From Acidobacteriota bacterium (GTDB taxonomy: Bacteria > Acidobacteriota > Terriglobia > Bryobacterales > Bryobacteraceae), in the NCBI GenBank assembly GCA_016870915.1, contig VFZY01000034.1, positions 1-40,300 of the forward strand: DNA of 40,300 bases, read 5' to 3'. The position numbers and the translations under genes were made by a program. Of this stretch, positions 8,537-15,526 are shown piece after piece. Each line of letters opens with the position of its first letter. Position 1 is the stretch's first letter. Under the pieces are notes generated by a model. It was not told the origin of the DNA. It made no database searches and worked only from the letters and a program-made list of their open reading frames with translations.

Positions 8537-9472
8537 ATGACCGCCGCCCTCGCGTTTTTTGCCCTGCTTGCGCAGCCTGCGCCGCGCCAGCCTGCGCCGC
8601 GCCAGCCCGCGCCGCGCCAGCCTACACTCAAAGTGCCGTTCCGTCTGGAATCGGACGCTAAGGTGGATCGCGCCTCCGTCGCCGTTCGCATTAATGGAAA
8701 GGCGGTCCGGCTGCAGCGGCTCCTTGGGCCCTCGGACGGCCTTGTCCTGCTGGTGATCTCGGACCTGACGGGTGACATCGCGGCCGCCGACGCCGCGCGC
8801 CAAGCCCTGACCGCCGCGCTGGCCCCCCTTCCTCCCACGGTCTTCACCAGCCTGCTTCGCGCGCAGGATGGACTTACAGCACTCACGAATCCCTCATCCA
8901 ACCGCGACGCTCTGCGTACGGCTTTCGACACGATTCCGGTGACGGGCTACGCCGGCCTGCTCGATACGCTGGAAACGGCCGGGGCCCTGGCCGACGCGCT
9001 CTCCCACAAGGCGGCCGTCCGTACCGCGATTCTCTATATCACCGACAGCCTCATCTCCAACTACCGCACAGACTACACGAATCCCGTGGTCAACTCGTCC
9101 GACGCCGGCGACCTGAGCCGCCGCTTCCCCGAAGGGCTGATACGCGAAAAGATGGCCCAGCTTCAACGCGCCATCCGCGCCCGCCACACACCACTGTTCA
9201 TTCTGCACCTGCGCTATCAGACAGACCGCCTGAACGACGCCTATCAAACCGGCCTCCTCGACCTGGCCACGGCCACGGCCGGAGATGCCGCGTTCTGCCG
9301 CACCATCGCCGATGTGCCGGACAATCTCAACGCACTGCTGACGGCGGCACAAGCGCTCCACTTCGCTGAAGTGGAGGCGCCGGGATCGAAGGCCGAAGGC
9401 GACATCGCGATTGATGCCGGGGGTGTTTCCGTGAAGCACCGTGCGCACTACACGCGCCCGAGGAGCCGCTAA
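8537..9472 (+). CDS. Exported VWA-like protein, acidobacterial type
   Basis: A protein of 311 residues starting 4 nt after the Oar-like stop, so co-transcribed with it. A short signal-like N-terminus (MTAALAFFALLAQ) leads into three copies of QPAPR. The rest resembles the VWFA-related proteins common in Acidobacteria: a beta-rich lead-in (SVAVRINGKAVRL), then LVLLVISDLTGD where the family usually carries a DxSxS metal site, and later AILYITDS. The metal site looks degenerate because the serines are missing. The likely place is the periplasm or outer membrane surface, perhaps binding a partner of the upstream barrel; this is inference from co-transcription. It is convergent with the GntR regulator. 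Confidence 0.75.
   Translation: MTAALAFFALLAQPAPRQPAPRQPAPRQPTLKVPFRLESDAKVDRASVAVRINGKAVRLQRLLGPSDGLVLLVISDLTGDIAAADAARQALTAALAPLPPTVFTSLLRAQDGLTALTNPSSNRDALRTAFDTIPVTGYAGLLDTLETAGALADALSHKAAVRTAILYITDSLISNYRTDYTNPVVNSSDAGDLSRRFPEGLIREKMAQLQRAIRARHTPLFILHLRYQTDRLNDAYQTGLLDLATATAGDAAFCRTIADVPDNLNALLTAAQALHFAEVEAPGSKAEGDIAIDAGGVSVKHRAHYTRPRSR
8573..8617 (+). repeat. Three tandem 15-bp repeats coding for QPAPR
   Basis: Three copies of a unit close to CAGCCTGCGCCGCGC lie in a row (8573, 8588, 8603), with a partial fourth at 8618. The only difference is one T-to-C change in copy three. They encode a Pro-rich linker directly after the signal peptide of the VWA-like protein. Near identity at the DNA level suggests recent slippage, so copy number may vary between strains. 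Confidence 0.85.
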
Positions 9473-9476
9473 ACCC

Positions 9477-9510
9477 GGGCCTCGCTTCAGTACAAGCCTG
9501 GCTCAGGCCC
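9477..9510. terminator. Possible bidirectional hairpin between convergent genes
   Basis: GGGCCT (9477-9482) pairs with AGGCCC (9505-9510), with a further AGCC/GGCT pairing inside the loop. It sits between the VWA-like stop and the GntR-regulator stop and overlaps the latter. The stem is short and there is no T-run, so termination here is a weak suggestion. Confidence 0.25.
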
Positions 9511-10210
9511 CACCCAAATCCCGGCTTGACGACAAGATATGCGCCGCCATCGCCTGCCAGGCCTTCCCCGGGTCACGGGCCGCAATCGCACGCAGGATTC
9601 GCCCGTGCTCGGCGATCGACTTTCGGGCACGTTCCGGCGCCGGCCCCTGGGCCAGCGTCCGTGCGATCCACTCCTGTAAGTAGGCGCGCGTGGTGCTGAG
9701 CAGGCTCCTCAGGATGGAGTTATGGGTCGCCTGCGCCACCGCCTCGTGGAACAGGAGATCCTGTTCCAGGTACGCCGCCGGATCCGCCACCGCCGCCTTC
9801 ATCCCCTTGAGGGCCGCGGTCATGCGCGCGATATCTGCCGGTGACGCCTTCTCCGCCGCCAGCGACGCATTGCCCGATTCCAGCATCACGCGCGTCTCAA
9901 TGAGGTCCGCGGTCACCTTCGGGTCGAGCAGGAGACCCCATTGGAACACCCGCTGCGGATGCCGCCCACCGCCATCCAACACAAACGTGCCATCCCCGGC
10001 GCGAGCCTCCACCAGCCCCATCACCGCAAGCGATTTCAATGCCTCGCGCACCGAAGTCCGCCCCACGCCAAACTGGACACAAAGTTGTTTCTCCGCCGGC
10101 ATGCGGTCGCCGGGGCGCAGCGTTCCGCTGTCGATCAGCATCAGGATCTGGCGGACGATCCCGTCACTCAGCGAAGACCGCGGGACGGGCTTGAGCGCGG
10201 ATGGATTCAT
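9503..10210 (-). CDS. GntR-family transcriptional regulator, FadR/FCD subfamily
   Basis: A protein of 235 residues. The N-terminal winged helix (about 8-78) has the family pattern PAEKQLCVQFGVGRTSVREAL and a wing GDGTFV. The C-terminal all-helical FCD ligand domain (about 95-225) carries the usual metal or effector residues D151, H155, H202 and H224. Such regulators usually repress a neighbouring catabolic operon and release DNA when they bind a small organic acid. The gene is divergent from the corrinoid methyltransferase operon with only 52 bp between start codons, and two palindromes sit there. It is most likely the local regulator of that operon; the ligand cannot be read from the sequence. 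Confidence 0.92.
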   Translation of the reverse strand: MNPSALKPVPRSSLSDGIVRQILMLIDSGTLRPGDRMPAEKQLCVQFGVGRTSVREALKSLAVMGLVEARAGDGTFVLDGGGRHPQRVFQWGLLLDPKVTADLIETRVMLESGNASLAAEKASPADIARMTAALKGMKAAVADPAAYLEQDLLFHEAVAQATHNSILRSLLSTTRAYLQEWIARTLAQGPAPERARKSIAEHGRILRAIAARDPGKAWQAMAAHILSSSRDLGGA

Positions 10211-10221
10211 GGCGGGCGTGC

Positions 10222-10256
10222 TATCATCAGCTTGTCAGACAACCTGACAGGTGTCA
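10222..10256. promoter_or_regulatory. Divergent operator/promoter with two palindromes for the GntR regulator
   Basis: TTGTCAGACAA (10232-10242) fits the FadR-subfamily consensus TnGTnnnACnA exactly. Three bases later TGACAGGTGTCA (10245-10256) is a second palindrome with 5-bp arms. A TATCAT (10222-10227) could be the -10 box for the plus-strand operon, putting its transcription start inside the first palindrome. The AGGTG at 10249-10253, the probable ribosome binding site of the first operon gene, lies in the second. Binding would therefore block initiation. The site is seen directly; its use is inferred from its position and the family consensus. Confidence 0.65.
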
Positions 10257-10262
10257 AACAGC

Positions 10263-10898
10263 ATGGTGCACACGATGGCGCACACTCTCGACCTCGGCCG
10301 CCGCGTCGAACTGGTCTCAATGGATCCTCACGCCGGCGACATCTCCCTGGGGCTCTACCGCGAAGACTCGCCCGAAGGCCCCGGCTATCTCATCCACACC
10401 TATAGCGCCAACCCCGAAGCCGCCCGCAGGGTGGAGTTCCTCACCCGCGCCGCTGAAGTTCTGGGCGGCGCCCGCGGCGCGCCCGGGCAGCGCTTCCGTT
10501 TTCCCTGCCAGACCGGCCATCAGACCGCGGCCCGGCGCCTCTTTCTGGAAGCAGCCAAGCTGCCCACCGGCGACGAACTTCAACCCCGCCCGCTCACGGT
10601 TCACGACCGGAAGTCCGGCCAGGACCTCACCGTGGAACCGCTCGGCGCCGGCCGCTACCGCGTCACCACCAGCACCGCCGATGAAGCCCGCTGCGCCGTG
10701 CTGGCCAACGGACTCCGCAAGCTGGCCGAAATGGATGCCACCGAAGGGCAGCCGGTGGTGGCCTTTCCCTGCGGGCAGGACCATCATGAACTGGTCGGCC
10801 TGCTTCTGCCGCGTGCCTTGAACGTGCGCGCCGCACTCCGCGAGGAGGAGTCCGCCCTGTCGCGCGGACAGCTCAGCGCGCCAAGTTCCCAGAAGTGA
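10263..10898 (+). CDS. Unrecognised protein made of two similar halves, first gene of corrinoid operon
   Basis: A protein of 211 residues with no family I recognise, no signal peptide and no membrane segment. Two halves look like repeats of each other. Residues about 15-95 (RVELVSMDP, then SANPEAARRVEFLTRAAEVLG, then FRFPCQTGH) match about 103-185 (PLTVHDRKS, then STADEARCAVLANGLRKLAEM, then VAFPCGQDHH). Both halves carry an FPC motif with His residues nearby (C82 and C170), 88 residues apart. The start is taken as ATG 10263 because AGGTG lies 9 nt upstream; GTG 10251 and ATG 10275 are alternatives. Its place in front of the methyltransferase genes suggests a role in substrate binding, methyl transfer or corrinoid handling. 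That is a guess from context. Confidence 0.75.
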   Translation: MVHTMAHTLDLGRRVELVSMDPHAGDISLGLYREDSPEGPGYLIHTYSANPEAARRVEFLTRAAEVLGGARGAPGQRFRFPCQTGHQTAARRLFLEAAKLPTGDELQPRPLTVHDRKSGQDLTVEPLGAGRYRVTTSTADEARCAVLANGLRKLAEMDATEGQPVVAFPCGQDHHELVGLLLPRALNVRAALREEESALSRGQLSAPSSQK

Positions 10899-10908
10899 GA
10901 GAGGCAAC

Positions 10909-11967
10909 GTGGAAACTCAAGGTCATCTCCAGCCCGGTCCCATGAACAGCCGCCAGCGCGTGCTCGCCGCGCTCAACCGGCAGCCCGTCGATCGCACGCC
11001 GGTCTGCAACCCCACCTCCGTGGCCACCGTGGAACTCATGGACCTGGTGGATGCGCCGTTTCCGAACGCGAACCGGGAGCCGGAACGCATGGCGCGCCTG
11101 GCCGCCACCAGTTACACCGAACTGGGCTTTGACTCCATCATGCCGGTGTTCAGCATCATCCAGGAGTCCTCCGCGCTCGGCTGCAAGATCCAGTGGGAGC
11201 AGAAGGACAACTGGCCCACCGTGCGCATGCGGGAACCCATCTGGCAGACGGCGGATGATATCCGCGTGCCCGATGACTTCCTGGATCATCCGGACACCCG
11301 CTGCGTCACCGAGGCCATTCGCCTTCTGCGCCGCGAGTATGGCAACGAAGTGGCCATCATTGGCAAGACGATGGGGCCCTGGTCGCTGGGCTATCACTGC
11401 TTCGGCGTCGAGCCCTTTCTCCTTCTATCTCTCGACAACCCCGGACAGACCAAGCTCTGCCTTGATCGAATGAAGGAGGCCACCATCCGCTTCGGGCTGG
11501 CGCAGATTGAAGCGGGCGCCGATGCCCTTACGCTGCCCGACCACGCCACCGGCGATCTTGTCAGCGCCCAATACTACGCCCGCTACCTGCGCGACCTCCA
11601 CATCGAGTTCGCCGAGCGGCTCAAGGTGCCCATCATTCTCCACATCTGCGGCCGCACCGTCGACCGGATGCCGTACATCGCCGAAACCGGGATGGCCGCC
11701 TTTCACTACGATTCGAAGAACGGCCCCGAGGAGTCGATGGCCATCTGCCGCGATCGCGTCGCGCTGGTGGGCAATATCAACAACCCGGAAACGCTGTTTT
11801 CAAAAGGCCCGGAAGCGGTGCGCGCCGAGGTGGTCCGCAACCTCGAGGCCGGCGTCAACCTGGTGGGCCCCGAGTGCGCCATCCCGCTGCAGACGGCGAT
11901 TGAAAACCTGAAGGAGATTCCGCGCGCCGTGCGTGACTGGCACAACGATCGCGCGCGGATTAACTAG
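10909..11967 (+). CDS. UroD-like (MtaA/CmuA-type) corrinoid methyltransferase
   Basis: A protein of 352 residues of the uroporphyrinogen-decarboxylase fold family. It starts with the usual NSRQRVLAALNRQPVDRTPV and carries the zinc site of the methyltransferase branch: H245 and C247 in LHICGRT, and C323 in GPECAI. The zinc thiolate site separates it from true haem-pathway UroD. Such enzymes move a methyl group between a substrate and the cobalt of a corrinoid protein, which is encoded by the next gene. The start is a GTG with GAGAGG 4 nt upstream; ATG 10942 is an alternative and fits the family start better. The gene sits 10 nt after the two-repeat protein and 1 nt before the corrinoid gene. 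The substrate is unknown. Confidence 0.88.
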   Translation: METQGHLQPGPMNSRQRVLAALNRQPVDRTPVCNPTSVATVELMDLVDAPFPNANREPERMARLAATSYTELGFDSIMPVFSIIQESSALGCKIQWEQKDNWPTVRMREPIWQTADDIRVPDDFLDHPDTRCVTEAIRLLRREYGNEVAIIGKTMGPWSLGYHCFGVEPFLLLSLDNPGQTKLCLDRMKEATIRFGLAQIEAGADALTLPDHATGDLVSAQYYARYLRDLHIEFAERLKVPIILHICGRTVDRMPYIAETGMAAFHYDSKNGPEESMAICRDRVALVGNINNPETLFSKGPEAVRAEVVRNLEAGVNLVGPECAIPLQTAIENLKEIPRAVRDWHNDRARIN

Positions 11968-11968
11968 C

Positions 11969-12715
11969 ATGCCCGAACTGCACGACATCGCAAACGAGTT
12001 CATCCGCCAGGAAATCGACGAGTTCATTGAACGCCCCGATGAGCGTGCCCGCATCATCGGCCTCTTCGCCAAGGCATCGGAACAAATGCAGGCCATCGCC
12101 GCCGCGCTCATCGATGGCGATCACGAAACCGTCGACCGGCTCACCGCCGAGGCCATTGCCGCCGGTGTGCACGCGATGGAAGTGATGGATGACGGCCTCA
12201 TCGCGGGCATGGCCATTGTGGGCATCAAGTTCCGGCAGAACTTCATCTTCGTCCCCGAGGTTCTCTCCTGCGCCCGCGCCATGAAGGCCGGCATGGTTCA
12301 CATCGAGCCCATCCTTTCCGCCGCCGGAATCGAGAAGCTGGGCAAGGTGATCATGGGGACCGTCAAAGGCGACCTCCACGATATCGGCAAGAACCTTTGC
12401 ATCATGATGCTCCGCGGCGCCGGCTTTGAAGTGATCGATCTCGGCGTTGACACCTCGCAGGACCGCTTCATTGACGCCATCGAGGAACACGGCGCCAACA
12501 TTCTGGGCATGTCCGCGCTGCTGACCACCACCATGCCCAACATGGGCAAGACGATTGAAGCGTTCATCGACGCCGGACTCCGCGACGATATCCGCATCAT
12601 GGTGGGCGGAGCGCCGGTGACCCAGGATTTCGCCGACGAGATGGGCGCCGACGGCTATGGCAAGGACGCTCTGGCCTGTGTCTCGCTGGCCAAGCAGTTC
12701 GCTGGAAAGGCGTAG
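11969..12715 (+). CDS. Methyltransferase corrinoid (cobalamin-binding) protein
   Basis: A protein of 248 residues with an N-terminal helical cap (about 1-120, AMEVMDDGLIAGMAIVGIKF typical) and a Rossmann B12-binding domain (about 122-245). D135, H137 and G140 form the DxHxxG motif in GDLHDIGKN, so His replaces dimethylbenzimidazole as the lower cobalt ligand. SALLTTTM and GGAPVTQDFA are the other family signatures. It carries the methyl group between the UroD-like enzyme and the pterin-binding enzyme of the same operon. The start lies 1 nt after the preceding stop without its own good ribosome site, so translation is probably coupled. The N-terminal extension of about 30 residues (FIRQEIDEFIERPDE) is somewhat longer than in many MtaC/MtbC proteins. 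Confidence 0.93.
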   Translation: MPELHDIANEFIRQEIDEFIERPDERARIIGLFAKASEQMQAIAAALIDGDHETVDRLTAEAIAAGVHAMEVMDDGLIAGMAIVGIKFRQNFIFVPEVLSCARAMKAGMVHIEPILSAAGIEKLGKVIMGTVKGDLHDIGKNLCIMMLRGAGFEVIDLGVDTSQDRFIDAIEEHGANILGMSALLTTTMPNMGKTIEAFIDAGLRDDIRIMVGGAPVTQDFADEMGADGYGKDALACVSLAKQFAGKA

Positions 12716-12719
12716 ACCG

Positions 12720-12968
12720 GTGCCGGATCAACCGCCCATCACTCAGGCTGACTATCAGGAGCGGGTCGACCGGCTGATGGAGATCCTGGGCGGCATCATC
12801 TCCCATTCGGCCCGCCAAACCGCCTCCCGCTGCCCTTACAAGAACCGCCACAACTGCTGCACGGCCCAGTTCGGCTGCCGCAACAAGCGGAAACCGGAGG
12901 CCCCGGGCGAACTGCCCGTCTGCGCCGGCGATGACCGCATCGACTACCGCCCCGCCTGGCAAGCCTAG
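12720..12968 (+). CDS. Small Cys-rich protein of the corrinoid operon
   Basis: An 82-residue protein starting at GTG 12720, with GGAAAGG about 10 nt upstream. An amphipathic helix (about 9-35) is followed by a compact Cys cluster: C38, C46, C47, C53 and C68, in the order RCPYKNRHNCCTAQFGCRNK. The spacing suggests a metal or iron-sulfur site, but I know no family to assign. It lies between the corrinoid protein and its putative reactivase, 4 nt after the former. It may support low-potential electron delivery to cobalt or bind the corrinoid complex. Its amber stop is in the same frame as the reactivase that follows. Confidence 0.7.
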   Translation: MPDQPPITQADYQERVDRLMEILGGIISHSARQTASRCPYKNRHNCCTAQFGCRNKRKPEAPGELPVCAGDDRIDYRPAWQA

Positions 12969-12974
12969 TGTGCC

Positions 12975-14528
12975 ATGTCCACGCTTTTCGATCAGGCCGA
13001 TGCCCGCAACCTTCGCGTCCCCACAAGCTGCGGGCGGAGCGGCCTCTGCCACGAATGCATTGTCGAGGTCACCGGCGGCGCGGACAATCTTGAACCCCGC
13101 ACATCCGCCGAGGCCTTTCTTCGCGGCGAGTACCGCCTGGCTTGCCAGGCCCGTCTTCGTGATGAGAACACGGCGGTAGCGTTCGCGCCCCTTGTCCGCC
13201 GCCCGCGCATTCTCACCTCTTCGCCCGCCGTACCCACGGCAATCGATCCCCCCGGACGCGAAGGTCTCGGCCTGGCTCTCGATCTGGGCACCACCACCGT
13301 TGTCTTCGAACTGATCGAACTGAGCACTGGCGCACCGCGCCTCGCCGCGTCGTTCGAGAATCCACAACGCTTCGGGGGCAGCGATGTCATGCATCGCATC
13401 TCCTACGACGCGCGCCAGCCCGGTGAACTGGCCCGTGCCTTCCGCGCCGCGCTGAACCAGCGCCTCAAGGAGGCCTGCGCGACTCTGAACATCGATCGCC
13501 AACAGATCCGCGAAATGGTGGTTGCCGGTAACTCCACCATGCGCGATCTGTTCTTCGGGCTCGACGTTCAGTCCATTGGCCAGCGCCCCTACAAGTCGGT
13601 CACTGAACACGAGATGCTCGCCGGGCGCCGGGCCACCACGGCGCTGGAAGACCGCGCGCACGCGCTTGGCGTGCTCATCCATCCGCAAGCGCTGGTGTAT
13701 GGCGTCCCCCTCATTGCCAGTCATGTCGGGGGCGATGCCGCGGCCTGCCTTGCCGCCATCGGCTGGGATCACGCTCAGCCCGTGATGCTCGTCGATATCG
13801 GCACCAACACGGAGGTCATCGCAGGGTACGGCGATGAGTGGATCTGCGCCTCCTGCCCGGCCGGTCCGGCCTTTGAAGGCGGTCTGGTCCGCTATGGCAT
13901 GCCCGGGGCGGATGGCGCCATCGAACGCATTCGCCGCGTGGGCGAAGGCTGGGCCATCGATACCATCGGCAATGTCTCGCCGGAAGGTATCTGCGGCTCC
14001 GGTCTCATCGACCTGCTCGCCGAACTGAGCCGCCACCACCTGATGACCCCGAAGGGCGTCTTCCCCAATCGGGCCCGCGAAGTGGTCATCCATGCCGCCT
14101 CCGGCATCGGCCTTTCGCGCGAGGACGCCAGCAACCTGGCCCAGGCCAAGGCCGCCAACTATTGCGGCCAGTTCATTGTCCTGCGCACCGCGGGCATCGC
14201 CCCGGAAGATGTCTCCACGCTCTATCTGGCGGGCGGCTTCGCGCATCACATCGATACCGCCAACGCCGTCGAGATCGGTTTCCTCGCGCCCGTTCCCCTG
14301 GAACGCGTCGTGAAGCTGGGCAATGCCGCGCTGGCCGGAGCCCGCTGCCTGCTGCTTTCTCACGCGCTGCGGCGCCGCCTGGAAGCATTCGTTCCCCGCA
14401 TCCGCCACGTCGAACTGGAAACCACGCCGGACTTTTTCGAGCTCTTCGTCGAGGGCTGCCAGTTCAAACCATTTCCCAAGGAGTTTGTTGCATGCGCCCA
14501 GCCGGCCTCAACCGCGATTTCATCCTGA
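12975..14528 (+). CDS. RACo-like ATP-dependent corrinoid activating protein with N-terminal [2Fe-2S] domain
   Basis: A protein of 517 residues. C19, C25, C28 and C57 form a plant-type [2Fe-2S] pattern (TSCGRSGLCHEC and YRLACQ). An ASKHA-type ATPase part follows, with LGLALDLGTTTVVFEL (about 97), MVVAGNSTM, HVGGDAAAC, MLVDIGTNTEV, GPAFEGGL and LAGGFAHHID. It should reduce cobalt that has slipped to the inactive Co(II) state, using ATP-driven binding to the corrinoid protein. The ferredoxin part is short at its start: the two beta strands that usually precede the cluster loop are missing. The ribosome site is poor and the preceding amber stop is in frame only two codons upstream. The end overlaps the next gene by 37 nt. 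Confidence 0.9.
   Translation: MSTLFDQADARNLRVPTSCGRSGLCHECIVEVTGGADNLEPRTSAEAFLRGEYRLACQARLRDENTAVAFAPLVRRPRILTSSPAVPTAIDPPGREGLGLALDLGTTTVVFELIELSTGAPRLAASFENPQRFGGSDVMHRISYDARQPGELARAFRAALNQRLKEACATLNIDRQQIREMVVAGNSTMRDLFFGLDVQSIGQRPYKSVTEHEMLAGRRATTALEDRAHALGVLIHPQALVYGVPLIASHVGGDAAACLAAIGWDHAQPVMLVDIGTNTEVIAGYGDEWICASCPAGPAFEGGLVRYGMPGADGAIERIRRVGEGWAIDTIGNVSPEGICGSGLIDLLAELSRHHLMTPKGVFPNRAREVVIHAASGIGLSREDASNLAQAKAANYCGQFIVLRTAGIAPEDVSTLYLAGGFAHHIDTANAVEIGFLAPVPLERVVKLGNAALAGARCLLLSHALRRRLEAFVPRIRHVELETTPDFFELFVEGCQFKPFPKEFVACAQPASTAISS
14478..14483 (+). promoter_or_regulatory. Strong ribosome binding site inside the reactivase gene
   Basis: AAGGAG lies 8 nt before ATG 14492 and within the last codons of the RACo-like gene. 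It fixes the start of the pterin-binding methyltransferase and shows that the two genes overlap by 37 nt. Confidence 0.7.
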
Positions 14529-15526
14529 TCGGCGAGAACATCCATACCACGCGCGTGCTGCTGCGCAATGGCCGCCGTGTGGCCCCCTCGCCCGATGGTG
14601 TCGAAAGCGTCCTCTTCGAAAACAGCGCCGGGGAGACCGGTTACCTTCCCATTCCGGAGGAGTTGAAGAGGCGCCAGGACTACGAGGAGGGCCGCGTCAA
14701 GCACGTCATGATCGCGGTGCTCGGAGGCATGCGCGGCGACCCGCTGTCGCTCGATTATCTGCGCGTCATGGCCGCGCGCCAGATCGCCCGCGGCGCCGGG
14801 TATCTCGATCTCAACGTCGATGAGATCTCCCACCGCCTGCCCGAACAGATCGCCGCCATCCAGTGGCTGGTGCGCACCATTGAGGAGTTCTCCAGCGTGC
14901 CGCTCGCCATCGACTCATCGAATGTGGACATCATCCTTGCCGGGCTTGATGCCTGCCAGGGGCGCGCCGGCCGGCCGCTGCTCAACTCCGCCTCGCTGGA
15001 ACGCAGCGACGCGCTCGACGCCGCCGCCCGCCGCGGCATTCCGGTGATGGTCACCGCGGCCGGAGCCAGCGGCATGCCATCCAATGCCGCCGACCGGGTG
15101 AACAACGCCTCGCAAATGATCGACGCCGCGCTCGCCCGCGGGCTCGACGCCGCCTCCATCTTCGTCGACCCTCTCATGTTCCCAATCTCCGTCGACAGCG
15201 AATTCGGCAATCACTGCCTGGACGCCATCCGGGAGTTGCGCGCCCGCTACGGACCGGCCATCCACATCTCCGGCGGCCTCAGCAATGTCTCCTTTGGCTT
15301 GCCTGCCCGCAAGCTCATCAACGAGGTGTTCATCCGCCTAGCCGTCGAAGCCGGCGCCGATTCCGGTATCGTGGATCCTGTGGCCAATGACCTCCATGCG
15401 GTCTTCCAGGCGGACCGTTCCGCCCGCCCGCAACAGTTGGCCGAAGAGATGCTTCTGGGAAGGGACCGTGGCTGCAAGAACTTCCTTCGCGCCTACCGCA
15501 AGGGTGAACTCAGCGCTACTCTTTAG
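14492..15526 (+). CDS. Pterin-binding (DHPS-like) methyltetrahydrofolate:corrinoid methyltransferase
   Basis: A protein of 344 residues with the dihydropteroate-synthase-like TIM barrel of the AcsE/MtrH group. Signatures are ILIGENIHTTR at the start, GAGYLDLNVDE, PLAIDSSNVDIILAGL and PLLNSASLERSD, and a later IFVDPLMFPIS and ISGGLSNVSFGLP. It should accept the methyl group from the corrinoid protein onto tetrahydrofolate, or run the reverse reaction. The start ATG 14492 has an ideal Shine-Dalgarno site. It closes the set of methyl-transfer parts in this operon, although the peroxidase gene that follows overlaps its end by 23 nt and may be co-transcribed. Confidence 0.9.
   Translation: MRPAGLNRDFILIGENIHTTRVLLRNGRRVAPSPDGVESVLFENSAGETGYLPIPEELKRRQDYEEGRVKHVMIAVLGGMRGDPLSLDYLRVMAARQIARGAGYLDLNVDEISHRLPEQIAAIQWLVRTIEEFSSVPLAIDSSNVDIILAGLDACQGRAGRPLLNSASLERSDALDAAARRGIPVMVTAAGASGMPSNAADRVNNASQMIDAALARGLDAASIFVDPLMFPISVDSEFGNHCLDAIRELRARYGPAIHISGGLSNVSFGLPARKLINEVFIRLAVEAGADSGIVDPVANDLHAVFQADRSARPQQLAEEMLLGRDRGCKNFLRAYRKGELSATL

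Noticed and set aside
10211-10262. Cobalamin riboswitch before the corrinoid operon
   Set aside because: The gap is only 52 bp and is filled by two palindromes; there is no room for the B12-box fold.
12597-14408. Long open frame on the minus strand across the corrinoid operon (603 codons)
   Set aside because: It lies opposite recognisable RACo-like and Cys-rich genes. High GC content removes stop codons from the antisense frame; the product has no known domain.
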